The notes under the pieces were generated by a model, which saw only the letters and a list, made by a program, of their open reading frames with translations, made no database searches and was not told where the DNA came from. 64,000 nucleotides of DNA from Streptomyces sp. WMMB 322 (GTDB lineage: Bacteria > Actinomycetota > Actinomycetes > Streptomycetales > Streptomycetaceae). The position numbers were made by a program, and so were the translations under genes. Shown piece by piece: positions 40,641 to 48,799 of this stretch. The stretch lies in the NCBI RefSeq assembly GCF_900090145.1, contig NZ_FMHI01000018.1, positions 1 to 64,000 of the forward strand. The letters are read 5' to 3'. Numbering within the stretch: the stretch's first letter is position 1; every line of letters starts with the position of its first letter.

Positions 40641-40973
40641 GTGGCCGAGGCCGAGTTCCTGGCTGTACTCACCACCACGGACAGCGAGGAGAGCGCTCAG
40701 GCGCTCGCCGCGTCCGTGGTCGCGGAGCGGCTCGCTGCCTGTGCTCAGATCGACGGGCCGATCAAGAGCGTGTACCGGTGGCAAGGGAAGACCGAGACCG
40801 ACGCCGAGTGGCGGGTGCTCCTCAAGACCACCGCCGTCCGGTACGGCGAGCTCGAAGCGCACATCAAGTCCCTGCACTCCTACGACACGCCCGAGATCAT
40901 CGCCACCCCCATCACCGCCGGCAGCGACGAGTATCTGGCTTGGCTGCGGACCGAGACTCAGACCAGCAACTGA
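40641..40973 (+). CDS. cutA: CutA1 divalent-ion tolerance protein
   Basis: A 110-residue trimeric CutA-type protein: FLAVLTTTDSEESAQALAASVVAERLAACAQ, YRWQGKTETDAEWRVLLKTT and HSYDTPEIIATPITAG are the family segments in order. CutA is linked to copper tolerance in E. coli, but its biochemical task is not settled. The start is GTG 40641 after GAGAGGAG; upstream in-frame codons are non-conserved. It stands alone; the 219 bp before it hold no gene I can support. Confidence 0.93.
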   Translation: MAEAEFLAVLTTTDSEESAQALAASVVAERLAACAQIDGPIKSVYRWQGKTETDAEWRVLLKTTAVRYGELEAHIKSLHSYDTPEIIATPITAGSDEYLAWLRTETQTSN

Positions 40974-41117
40974 CCCTCGCACAAGCCGAGTTCGACGAGT
41001 CCCGCCCACAGGCCGCGGGATCCGGCCTCCGGAGGCACCCTCGTACCGGCGGGTGGCGGGTGGCGAGTCACGGCGGCGACGGCGGCGGCGGCGGCGAACC
41101 GTCGCGCCACCGCCCGC

Positions 41118-42143
41118 CTACGCCTTGATGTCCCCGAACTCCGGCGTCTTGTCCACCAGTCCGCTGTCCTGATGGAACCGCCGCGCGACCTCGTACGGTT
41201 CCTTCGTCAGCTCCGGTGACTGCGGCATCTCCCGGCGCAGGATCGGCACGAGCGCGTCGAGGGCTTTCGGGTCGGAGTCCTTGAGGTACTTCTCCAGCAG
41301 CTGCCGCACCGTGTCCGGGTCGCCCTGCACGTCCTGCTGGGCGCGCTTGATCGCGCGCTGGAATCCCTCGACCTCCTTGCGCTTCTTCTTCAGCAGCTTC
41401 TGTGTGGAGAAGACGACACCGTGCAGCGCGCCTGTCACGTCCTTCACGTCGCCCCTCGCCGGGGATATGAGGATGCGGCCTGCGCCGACAGCCTCAACCT
41501 GCTGTCCGATGGGCTGGAAGAAGGAAAGGGCGTCCACCCGGCCGGACTTGAGCGCGCCGATGGCGGAGGTGGCCGCACTGCCGAGGTTGACGAGGGTCGC
41601 GTCCGTCTTCGCCTTCCTGCCGACCCCGTCGAAGAGGTAGGTCACCAGGGCCTCGGTGCCGCTTCCCGGGCCGGTGATGCCGATCTTCTTGCCGACCAGC
41701 GCCTTCGTACGCTCCTCCAGACTCGCACCGTCCCCCGGCCCGTCGAAGGACTTCCCCACGACGATGTCCACGTAGTACTCCGTCACGAGGCTGGAGAGGA
41801 CGCGCGTCTGACCGGGCTCGGAGGACTTGGCGAGGTTGAAGGCGTCGGTGAGCACCCCCGCGCCGAGGTCGATGGAGCCGGACTTCAGGGCCGCGGCCAC
41901 CTTCGCGCCGGTGCCGAGCCGGGGGCGGTCGCCGAGCTTGATGCCCTCGTCCTTGAAGTAGCCCTTCTCCTCGGCCACGAAGAGCGGGAAGAAGGCGACG
42001 GAGTTGCTGATCTGCCCGATGTTGAGCGTGCCGGCCTTCGTGGTGGATCCGTGCTTTGCGCATCCGGCGGCCAGTGGGGAGAGGAGTACGGGGGCGGCCG
42101 CGAAGGACTTCAGCAGCGTCCTGCGCTCAATGTGCTTGCCCAT
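41118..42143 (-). CDS. ABC transporter substrate-binding lipoprotein (NMT1/SsuA/TauA type)
   Basis: A 341-residue binding protein. The N terminus has a twin-arginine-like start (ERRTLLKSF), a hydrophobic stretch and lipobox LAAGC with the lipidated Cys near residue 28. The fold pattern LNIGQISNSVAFFPLFVAEEKGYFKDEGI, KIGITGPGSGTEALVTYLF and FQPIGQQVEAVGAG is that of nitrate/sulfonate/taurine/THI5-like binding proteins. Phthalate-type aromatic acid importers use the same family. It is the last gene of the leftward operon, 137 bp after the permease. Confidence 0.9.
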   Translation of the reverse strand: MGKHIERRTLLKSFAAAPVLLSPLAAGCAKHGSTTKAGTLNIGQISNSVAFFPLFVAEEKGYFKDEGIKLGDRPRLGTGAKVAAALKSGSIDLGAGVLTDAFNLAKSSEPGQTRVLSSLVTEYYVDIVVGKSFDGPGDGASLEERTKALVGKKIGITGPGSGTEALVTYLFDGVGRKAKTDATLVNLGSAATSAIGALKSGRVDALSFFQPIGQQVEAVGAGRILISPARGDVKDVTGALHGVVFSTQKLLKKKRKEVEGFQRAIKRAQQDVQGDPDTVRQLLEKYLKDSDPKALDALVPILRREMPQSPELTKEPYEVARRFHQDSGLVDKTPEFGDIKA

Positions 42144-42280
42144 GGTTCACGCTCCAGTCGCATGAGTTCCAGCTCCGTTCGGAGAGGAGGGAGAGGGTGG
42201 AGTAGGGGAACGTCGCAATAGGGAAGACGGATGGCGGACGGGGACGGGGACGGCACCTGGTGCACGGGGCGGCGGGGTGA

Positions 42281-43213
42281 TCAGCCCTGGGACTCGACGG
42301 GTTTCCACCGGTTGACGCGGCGGTCGATGAGTCCGACGAACACGTTCAACAGCCCCGCGATGACGCTCAGTACGACGAGCGTGGCGAACACGCCGGCGGT
42401 GTCGAACTGCGCGGCCGCGTCGTTGATCAGGTAGCCGAGACCCTGGTTGGAGGCCACCAGTTCGCCGATGACGGCGCCGATCAGCGCGTACGGGATGGCG
42501 ACCTTGAGTCCGGTGAGCACACCCGTCATGGATGCGGGCAGCACGACCTTGACGGCGATGTCCCGCCGGCTGCCGCCCATCAGCCGCACGGCGTCGACGA
42601 GCCCGCGGTCCACTTCCCGTACTCCCGCAGCCGTGTTGAGGAACACCAGGAAGAAGACCGTGGCCGCGGCGAGAAGCACCTTCATGTGCATCCCGATGCC
42701 GAACCACACGATGAACAGCGGTGCCAGCGCGACCTTCGGGATCGAGTACAGCGCCATCATGAACGGATCCAGCACGCGGTAGGCCAACCGCAGGGAGGCC
42801 AGCACGAATCCGGCGACCGCCCCGGCCAGCGCTCCCAGCAGGAAGCCGTAGACGATCTCCTGGATCGTCACCCAGCTGTGTGTCCACAGCGTGCCGTCGC
42901 CGGACCACTCGCCGAGACGCTGTGCGATGGCGGTGGGCCTGCTGGTGAAGGTGATGTCGAAGAGGCTTCCGGCGGCTGCCTCCCAGCCGGCGAGCAGCAC
43001 GACGACGAGAAGGAGTCGCAGGCCCCACACGGTCGCGGTGCGTCCGTTCCGCTGCCACCACGTGCGCTCGACGGGTATTCGCACCGGTCCGGAAGGGCTG
43101 CCCGGTCCGCCCTGGCTGCGCGTGGCGCCTTCCGGGGTCGCTTCCCCTGCCGAACCCGCCTGCGCCGCGGCGGACTTGTCCCCGGGTGCGGGTGTCACGG
43201 TCCGCTCGGTCAT
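42281..43213 (-). CDS. ABC transporter permease (SsuC/TauC type)
   Basis: A 310-residue membrane protein with a polar N-terminal 50 residues and six spans. The EAA-type loop is VDAVRLMGGSRRDIAVKVVLPASMTGVLTGLK in two parts, near residue 195, typical for sulfonate/nitrate/taurine permeases. ATG 43213 overlaps the ATPase gene stop as ATGA. It works with the ATPase and binding protein encoded on either side. Confidence 0.92.
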   Translation of the reverse strand: MTERTVTPAPGDKSAAAQAGSAGEATPEGATRSQGGPGSPSGPVRIPVERTWWQRNGRTATVWGLRLLLVVVLLAGWEAAAGSLFDITFTSRPTAIAQRLGEWSGDGTLWTHSWVTIQEIVYGFLLGALAGAVAGFVLASLRLAYRVLDPFMMALYSIPKVALAPLFIVWFGIGMHMKVLLAAATVFFLVFLNTAAGVREVDRGLVDAVRLMGGSRRDIAVKVVLPASMTGVLTGLKVAIPYALIGAVIGELVASNQGLGYLINDAAAQFDTAGVFATLVVLSVIAGLLNVFVGLIDRRVNRWKPVESQG

Positions 43214-43974
43214 GACGAGCCCTCCTTCAGCGCGGCGGCCATGGCGGTGTGCAGCCGGACGAACTCCGGGTCCACGCGCAGCGTGTCCAGTGAGCGGGGC
43301 CGTGTCAGGGTGATCTGCTCGTCGGCGACGACCCGGCCGAGGCCGCCGAGCACGACGATGCGGTCACCCAGCAGCAGCGCCTCCTCGATGTCGTGCGTGA
43401 CGAACACGACGGTCTGCCCGCTGCCCTGCCACAACTTCAGGAGTTCTTCCTGGAGTTCGGTGCGCAGCTGCGCGTCGAGCGCTCCGAACGGCTCGTCCAT
43501 CAGCAGCGTGCGCGGTGTTCCGGCGAGCATGCGCGCCAGCGACGCGCGCCGCCGCATGCCGCCGGACAGTTCGCGCGGATAGTGCTTTCCGAAGCCTTCG
43601 AGGCCGACGCGCCGCAGCAGTTCGGCGGCCGTCCTGCGGCGCTCCTCGGTGCGTACGCCGCGGATCTCCAGCGGCATCTCGACGTTGCGCTGCACGTCAC
43701 GCCACGGCATGAGGGTGTCGGACTGGGTGAGGTAGCCGATGTCGACGTTGGGGCCGGTCAGCTTCGTGCCGCGGTACGACACGACGCCCTCGGAGGGTTC
43801 GGTGAGCCCGGCGAGGAGGTTGAGCATCGTGGACTTGCCGCAGCCGCTGCGCCCGAGGACGGTGACGAAGCTGCCTTCCTCGACGGCGAGGGCGAAGTCG
43901 CGCAGGGCCACGATGGCGCTGTCGTCCTTGGCGAACTGCTTGGTGAGCCTTTCGGCACTGAGTACCGCCGTCAT
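43210..43974 (-). CDS. ABC transporter ATP-binding protein (SsuB/TauB type)
   Basis: A 254-residue ATPase with all functional motifs: Walker A GRSGCGKST, Q-loop LTQSDTLMPW, signature LSGGMRRR, Walker B TLLMDEPFGALD and the switch His in FVTHDIEEA. It is closest to the sulfonate/nitrate/taurine importer family. ATG 43974 overlaps the stop of the RraA-type gene as ATGA, so transport and catabolic genes are coupled in translation. Confidence 0.94.
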   Translation of the reverse strand: MTAVLSAERLTKQFAKDDSAIVALRDFALAVEEGSFVTVLGRSGCGKSTMLNLLAGLTEPSEGVVSYRGTKLTGPNVDIGYLTQSDTLMPWRDVQRNVEMPLEIRGVRTEERRRTAAELLRRVGLEGFGKHYPRELSGGMRRRASLARMLAGTPRTLLMDEPFGALDAQLRTELQEELLKLWQGSGQTVVFVTHDIEEALLLGDRIVVLGGLGRVVADEQITLTRPRSLDTLRVDPEFVRLHTAMAAALKEGSS

Positions 43975-44627
43975 GTCGCAGCCCCCTCGCCCGAGTTCTC
44001 GTCCGCTTCGCGCATCCCGTACGCGTCGTAGCTGAACTCGCCGGCCGCCCAGCGCCTGCGCAGCCCGTCCTCCTTGGCGATGCGCTCCCGGACCGCTTCG
44101 AGCGCCGATGCGACGTGGGCGGCCTCGACCGCGGTGACGCCGTCGTCGTCGAGTACGAGCACGTCTGCGGGGGCGACCGTCGTACCGCCGATCCGCACGG
44201 GCACGTTCACGCTGCCGCGTTCGTTCTTGGTCGCTCCGCGGGCGCGTCGCCAGCGCGTCCACACCCCGTAGTCGAGCCGCGCCAGCTCGGCGCTGTCGCG
44301 CACGGACGCGTCGACGAGTACGGCCGCCGCGCCGCGTGCCGCGGCCTGGGTGGCGAGCAAGTCGCCGAAGAGGGCGACGGGTTCGGGCTCGGGCATGGTG
44401 AGGACGAGAACCTCGCCGGGACGAAGATGGGTCATCGCCTCGTGCACGGCACGGTTGTCGCCCTGCCCGCAGAGGGCGGTACGGGCGGGCCCGGCGATGC
44501 TGCGTCCCGTCTGCAGCGGCGTCCACTCCACGTCGAGCAGGCCGCGCCGTCCGTACGCCTCGTAGACCGTCGCCACGCCTGCCGCGGCGAGTTCCTCGAC
44601 GGCCGAGGCCGTGACCGCCGCGCTCAC
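43971..44627 (-). CDS. RraA-family protein, possible 4-carboxy-4-hydroxy-2-oxoadipate aldolase (GalC-like)
   Basis: A 218-residue protein of the RraA/HMG-aldolase fold. Known members include the ribonuclease regulator RraA and the metal-dependent aldolases that split 4-hydroxy-4-methyl-2-oxoglutarate and 4-carboxy-4-hydroxy-2-oxoadipate. The active-site strands are present: ALFGDLLATQAAARG and VLVDASVRDSAEL with the Arg110-Asp111 pair. RraA itself lacks aldolase activity. Being next to a GalB-like hydratase favours an aldolase role. GTG 44627 overlaps the upstream stop as GTGA. The start AAAGVATVYEAYGRRG fits the family. Confidence 0.75.
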   Translation of the reverse strand: MSAAVTASAVEELAAAGVATVYEAYGRRGLLDVEWTPLQTGRSIAGPARTALCGQGDNRAVHEAMTHLRPGEVLVLTMPEPEPVALFGDLLATQAAARGAAAVLVDASVRDSAELARLDYGVWTRWRRARGATKNERGSVNVPVRIGGTTVAPADVLVLDDDGVTAVEAAHVASALEAVRERIAKEDGLRRRWAAGEFSYDAYGMREADENSGEGAAT

Positions 44628-45370
44628 AGCGCACCGACCACGTTGGGCAGCAGCCGGTGGAACGCCTCCGCCTGCCGGATGTCCTGGTTGCCGGTGACCT
44701 TGCGGGCGTGGTTGCCGCGCTGGTCGGCGCGCTGCGCGTAGTACTCCTGGAGGTAGCGCTGAGCGGCCATGCAGCTCATGGCTTCGGCCTTCCGGTCGAA
44801 CACGGGCGTGATGTCCACGTAGACGGTCGGTACGAAGCCGCACAGTTCGGGCTGGTGGGGTTCGAAGGCCAGGAACTCCGAGGGCGGCGCCGTGCGGAAT
44901 CCGCTGGCGACGCCGGCGCCGGAGGTGAGAAGCCGGGCGCGGGCCACCGCCTCGTGGGCGACCGGATGGTCCGGGTTGAACGGGTCCTTCTCCGGGTGGG
45001 TGAGCACCACGTGCGGGGCGAAGTCCCGCATCAGTTCCGCGAGTTCGGCGACGGATTCCTGGGAGACGTGGAGCGGGTAGTCGCCGAGGTCGAAGGCACG
45101 GAAGCCGGCACCGACGGCGGCGGCGGCGCTGGTCGCCTCCTCGTGGCGTATCCGCTTCACGTTCTCCTCGGTCTGGCCCTCCTCCTTCCACAGCACTCCC
45201 GACTCGCCGCGCTCTCCGTAGGTGAGCGCGACGACGAGGGCTTCGCCTCCGGTGGCGGTGTGCGCCGCGACCGTGCCGGCAGAGCGCCACACGAAGTCGG
45301 CGCTGTGGGCGCCGACGACGAGCATGCGACGCCCGCCGGTACGCTCCCCGCTCCTGCCGGGCCCGCTCAT
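44624..45370 (-). CDS. PIG-L/LmbE-fold protein, probable 4-oxalomesaconate hydratase-like (GalB-like)
   Basis: A 248-residue zinc-dependent PIG-L-fold protein. Deacetylases of this fold have AHPDDE, where His and the second Asp bind zinc and the first Asp is the base. Here the segment is AHSADF (His22, Ala24, Asp25): the zinc ligands remain and the base is lost. The AHxADFVWR form, with LSYGERGES-like and DLGDYPL segments and HPEKDPFNPDHPVAH (His135, His139), matches what I recall of GalB, a hydratase of gallate catabolism. ATG 45370 overlaps the DUF6282 stop. The substrate is inferred from motif and neighbour. Confidence 0.75.
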   Translation of the reverse strand: MSGPGRSGERTGGRRMLVVGAHSADFVWRSAGTVAAHTATGGEALVVALTYGERGESGVLWKEEGQTEENVKRIRHEEATSAAAAVGAGFRAFDLGDYPLHVSQESVAELAELMRDFAPHVVLTHPEKDPFNPDHPVAHEAVARARLLTSGAGVASGFRTAPPSEFLAFEPHQPELCGFVPTVYVDITPVFDRKAEAMSCMAAQRYLQEYYAQRADQRGNHARKVTGNQDIRQAEAFHRLLPNVVGAL

Positions 45371-46332
45371 GCGAGGTTCTCCTTCCGGTGGCGGGAGGGT
45401 GCGTCCTCGAGCGGGTCGGCGCCGACGAGCCAGCGGCTGTTGTGGACGGTCATGGTGCGCACGTCGGCCTCGGAGATGCCTTCCTCCAGCAGAAGGTCGG
45501 CGCAGACGGCGAGTCCGTCCTCGACGGGCGGGTTGAACGGCTGGCCGAGGTCGCTGGAGATCACGGAGTTCTCGGGACCGGCCTCCCGTACGGCACGGAA
45601 CCAGGTCTCCCAGGCGACCTTTCCGGTGTAGGGCGTGGTGAAGCAGCGCTCCAACAGGGCGCCCCGGGCGGCCAGTTCGCGCTGCCGGTCGAGGGCGACG
45701 CGCTGCGACGTGAACTCGGGGTGCGTGACGACCATCCGCCGGACGCCCTCTTCGGCGGCGGCCTCGACGACGGCGGCTATCTCGTCGGCGTGGAGATGGC
45801 CGGTGGCGAGCACCATGTCGTGGCGGGCGATCAGCCGGAAGACCTGCCGTGCGGCGGGAACGACATCGCCGCCGGGGGTGACGACCTCGACGGGGTCGGC
45901 GGCCATGCCGTCGGCGCGCAGGTCGTCCTGGAGCCTGGCCCACATCGGAGGCGTGGCGCCCTCCGGCTCACGGGCCTGGCACTGGCGCTGGTTGGCGCTG
46001 TCGACGGTGGGAAGCCAGACGAACTTCGCGCCTCCGCGCCCGGCGATCTCCACGGCGACCGGATTGAGGCCGCCGACGGAGGCGTTGAGGGTGATCGCGC
46101 CGAGAGCAGTGGCACGGGGCTCGGCGCGGCGGACGACGGCGGCACGCTCGGCGGTCGGCGCGTAGTGCGACTTGAGCACGAAGCCCGCGAGCCCCACGTC
46201 CGCGAATCGCCCGGCGAGAGTCACGTCGTCGATGCGGCGGCTCATCACGTCCGGCGCGACGTGGATATGCACGTCGTACGCGCCGCGCACCAGCTCTCTC
46301 GCCCGCTCGGACGGCTGGGGGTGCTCCGTCAT
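45367..46332 (-). CDS. DUF6282 family, amidohydrolase-like protein
   Basis: A 321-residue protein that begins its fold with GAYDVHIHVAPDVMSRRID, an HxH motif as in metal-dependent amidohydrolases, followed by GFVLKSHYAPTAERAAVV, ALGAITLNASVGGLNP, VLATGHLHADEI and MVVTHPEF. These provide several His ligands of a TIM-barrel hydrolase. DUF6282 proteins have no settled function to my knowledge. In this operon a lactonase or hydrolase step is likely. ATG 46332 follows AAGGAG. It is the first gene of the leftward operon, behind an operator at 46373-46388. Confidence 0.8.
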   Translation of the reverse strand: MTEHPQPSERARELVRGAYDVHIHVAPDVMSRRIDDVTLAGRFADVGLAGFVLKSHYAPTAERAAVVRRAEPRATALGAITLNASVGGLNPVAVEIAGRGGAKFVWLPTVDSANQRQCQAREPEGATPPMWARLQDDLRADGMAADPVEVVTPGGDVVPAARQVFRLIARHDMVLATGHLHADEIAAVVEAAAEEGVRRMVVTHPEFTSQRVALDRQRELAARGALLERCFTTPYTGKVAWETWFRAVREAGPENSVISSDLGQPFNPPVEDGLAVCADLLLEEGISEADVRTMTVHNSRWLVGADPLEDAPSRHRKENLA

Positions 46333-46356
46333 CCCGCTCCTTCGCAATCCTTTGCA

Positions 46357-46388
46357 GCCATAATCTCCGCTCAGATTGTTAACAATCT
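46357..46388 (-). promoter_or_regulatory. Operator and promoter of the DUF6282 operon
   Basis: AGATTGTTAACAATCT at 46373-46388 is a perfect 16-bp palindrome with a TTGT..ACAA core, the form bound by GntR regulators of the FCD group. On the minus strand TTGTTA (46385-46380) inside it could be the -35 box of a promoter whose -10 is TATGGC (46362-46357), 17 bp away. An almost identical palindrome lies before the DUF1932 gene at 47748-47763. Confidence 0.7.
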
Positions 46389-47005
46389 TGGCTACAGGGG
46401 TCAAGGGGTGCGTCAAAAGAAGGGGTGCGTCAGAGAAAGCCCTGCGGGCAGGACGGGGTGAGCGGTGGGACGCAGGGCCCCCGCTACAGGAAGCCCTCAC
46501 GGGGAGCCGGAACGGGACGGGACGGAGGCACCCCGCGGGAACGGAGCCCGGAAGGGAGCCTGAAGCGCAGCAGGCCGGGCCCCGCGACCGGAAAGGGACG
46601 ACCGGCGGAACACCCACGGGCCCCGCGACAGGCAGCACGGAAGACCCGGAGGAGCGGGCGGCACCGGCAGTCGGGACGGGTGACCGGGACGGGAGACGGG
46701 GGCCGGGACAGGGGCCCGGAGGAATATGCACAGCCGGGGGCGGGAGGACTGCACGGAAGGCCCGGAATGGAGGACCCGGAGCGGGCCCCGGAACGGAAAG
46801 CCCCGGCGGGACGGGCAGGCACCCCCGGACCGGGCCAGGGGCGACCGGGGCGGCAGGGCGACCCGGGGCCGAGCGGGGTGGCGCGGAAGGCCCGGCGCGG
46901 GGACACCGGGGCCGCCGCCCCGCCCGGGGCCGGAATCAGCGCACCGGGCGGGACACTGTTCGGCGCACCGAACGGACCCGGCTCAGCCCGCCGGGCCGGC
47001 CCCGC
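46389..47005. other. 617-bp region without a recognisable gene, G/A-rich and T-poor
   Basis: Between the DUF6282 promoter and the end of the GntR gene no frame on either strand shows a family motif or a plausible start with ribosome site. The + strand is strikingly rich in GGA, GGG and CCGGA words and poor in T. AAGGGGTGCGTCA is repeated near its left end (about 46402-46434). Open frames on both strands follow from the composition. It may be a long 3' region of the GntR transcript or decayed sequence. Confidence 0.6.
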
Positions 47006-47677
47006 TCACTTCACGGGGCCGCCGCCCGATCGGTCGACCTCCTTCAACGCCTCGATGACGCTGCGCAGATGGGCGCGGGCCGCCGCCTCCGCGGCCTCCG
47101 CGTCGTGCGTGCAGACGGCGTCGATGATCGCGAGGTGCTCCGGCAGGGACACCGACGGGCGCCCGGGGTGCATGGCCAGACGGAACTGGTGGCGCACGTT
47201 CTGCCCCCGCAGCCGCTCCAGAATCCGCGAGGCGGTCCCCTGGCCGCCGATCTCCCGTACACGGCGGTGGAGTTCCTGGTTGAGGGAGGAGTAGCCGAGC
47301 AGGTCGCCCTCGGCGACCGCTTCGCGCATGGAGCTGCCGATCGACCGCAGTTCGCGGATCTCCTCGCCGGTCACGGCCCTTGCCGCCTTGGCCGCACAGA
47401 GCCCTTCCAGCACCATCCGGACCTCGGAGATCTCGACGGCCTCGTCCAGGGAGACGGCACGCACGCGCGCTCCGCGGTTCTGTATGCGCTCGACGAGTCC
47501 CTCGTTGGCCAGCTCCAGCAGCGCCGAGCGCACGCTGGCCCGGCCGGCGCCGAACTGCGTGGACAGATCGGCCTCGACGAGCCGCTGGTTCGGCACGAAC
47601 TCGCCGCGGATGATCGCTTCACGGATGGCCTCCACCAGGGGCACTCCGGCCCCGTTCCGCGCCCCGTCCTCTGCCAC
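47006..47677 (-). CDS. GntR family regulator with FCD effector domain
   Basis: A 223-residue regulator. Winged helix-turn-helix at about 10-75: LVEAIREAIIRGEFVPNQRLVEADLSTQFGAGRASVRSALLELANEGLV in order; FCD helical effector domain after it, with EVRMVLEGLCAAKAA, ELHRRVREIGGQ and the metal-ligand His in SLPEHLAIIDAV. FCD regulators often sense organic acids. GTG 47677 is chosen after GGAGCGGA. The twin operators at 46373-46388 and 47748-47763 flank this gene, so it probably represses both flanking transcripts and itself. Confidence 0.92.
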   Translation of the reverse strand: MAEDGARNGAGVPLVEAIREAIIRGEFVPNQRLVEADLSTQFGAGRASVRSALLELANEGLVERIQNRGARVRAVSLDEAVEISEVRMVLEGLCAAKAARAVTGEEIRELRSIGSSMREAVAEGDLLGYSSLNQELHRRVREIGGQGTASRILERLRGQNVRHQFRLAMHPGRPSVSLPEHLAIIDAVCTHDAEAAEAAARAHLRSVIEALKEVDRSGGGPVK

Positions 47678-47747
47678 GTCCGCTCCGGCTCCTCTCCGTT
47701 CCGCATTTCCGTCCGCACATGCGCACGTGCGCCAAAGATGCGCACCG

Positions 47748-47779
47748 ATATTGTCAACAATATTGTGCGCGTTTAGTGT
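47748..47779 (+). promoter_or_regulatory. GntR operator overlapping the promoter of the DUF1932 gene
   Basis: ATATTGTCAACAATAT at 47748-47763 is a palindrome with 7-bp arms around CA. TTGTCA at 47751-47756 inside it and TAGTGT at 47774-47779 are exactly 17 bp apart and form a good promoter; transcription would begin at about 47786, the A of the ATG, so the mRNA is probably leaderless. A bound repressor would cover the -35 box. Confidence 0.75.
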
Positions 47780-47785
47780 ACAGGC

Positions 47786-48598
47786 ATGTCCTCCGACGCG
47801 ACCTCCGAAACCGTCGTCGCCGTCCTCGGTCTGGGCGAGGCGGGCAGTGCGCTCGCGGGCGATCTGGTCCGGGCCGGTGCAACGGTACGGGGCTACGACC
47901 CGGCCCCGGTGCCCCTTCCCGAAGGTGTGCGGGAGGCGCGGAGCGAAGCGGACGCCGTGACGGGCGCGCATCTGGTCCTCAGCGTCAACAGCGCCTCGGC
48001 CGCGCACGACGCGCTCCGCGCCGGTGCGCGCGCCGCCTCGCCGACGGCCGTCTGGGCCGACCTCAACACCGCCTCGCCCGGGGCGAAACGGGCCCTCGCC
48101 GCCATCGCCGCAGCACACGGTCCGATGTTCGCGGATGTCGCGATCATGGCACCGGTTCCGGGACGGGGCCTGCGCGTACCGATGCTGGCCTGCGGGCCGG
48201 GCGCCGCACGCACCGCCGAACTCCTGGTGCCGCTGGGGGCGTCGGTCGGCACCGTCGAGGGAGGGCCCGGCGCCGCCGCCGAACGGAAGCTGCTGCGCAG
48301 CGTGTTCTTCAAGGGCCTCGCCGCGGCCGTGGTCGAAGCACTCGCGGCGGGCCGCGCGGCGGGCTGCGAGGACTGGCTGCGGGAGAACATCGCCGCCGAA
48401 CTCGGCCGGGCCGGCGCGGCCACGGTCGACCGGCTGGTCGAGGGCACCCACCGCCACGCCGTGCGCCGTACGTCAGAAATGGCCGCCGCGACGGAGATGC
48501 TTCGCGAACTCGGCGTCGAGCCCGCGGTCTCCGCCGCCAGCCGCGACCTGCTGGCACGGCTCGCCGCGGACGAAAGCCGCTCACACGGCGGTAGTTGA
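47786..48598 (+). CDS. NAD(P)-dependent dehydrogenase with DUF1932 domain
   Basis: A 270-residue protein of the 6-phosphogluconate / 3-hydroxyisobutyrate dehydrogenase type. The Rossmann loop VAVLGLGEAGSALAGDLVRAG is at residues 10-30 in two parts, with YDPAP after strand 2; VWADLNTASPGAKRAL and FADVAIMAPVPG follow; the C-terminal helical DUF1932 part includes AERKLLRSVFFKGLAAAVVEAL with the likely catalytic Lys. The substrate is probably a hydroxy acid from the pathway encoded across the GntR gene. No ribosome site precedes the ATG, in keeping with a leaderless mRNA. Confidence 0.87.
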   Translation: MSSDATSETVVAVLGLGEAGSALAGDLVRAGATVRGYDPAPVPLPEGVREARSEADAVTGAHLVLSVNSASAAHDALRAGARAASPTAVWADLNTASPGAKRALAAIAAAHGPMFADVAIMAPVPGRGLRVPMLACGPGAARTAELLVPLGASVGTVEGGPGAAAERKLLRSVFFKGLAAAVVEALAAGRAAGCEDWLRENIAAELGRAGAATVDRLVEGTHRHAVRRTSEMAAATEMLRELGVEPAVSAASRDLLARLAADESRSHGGS

Positions 48599-48799
48599 GC
48601 CCGAAGCGGCCGGCACCTCTCAACGCCTCCGGGCGCCCCGGGCTTCAGCGCGACCCCGCCCGCTGCCTCGCGGCGGCACGTGCTCCGTGCCGTCGGACTG
48701 CAAGTCACCGGATTCCCGCCGAAGGCGGCAGGGGAAGGCTCCGACCCGCCGGGCGAAGCCCGGCACCCCGGCCGCCCGCCGCCATCGGTGAGGGCAGCT

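Noticed and set aside
48640-48760. A tRNA-like fold considered after the DUF1932 gene
   Set aside because: No acceptor stem, anticodon arm and T-arm could be matched together; only GC-rich short stems.
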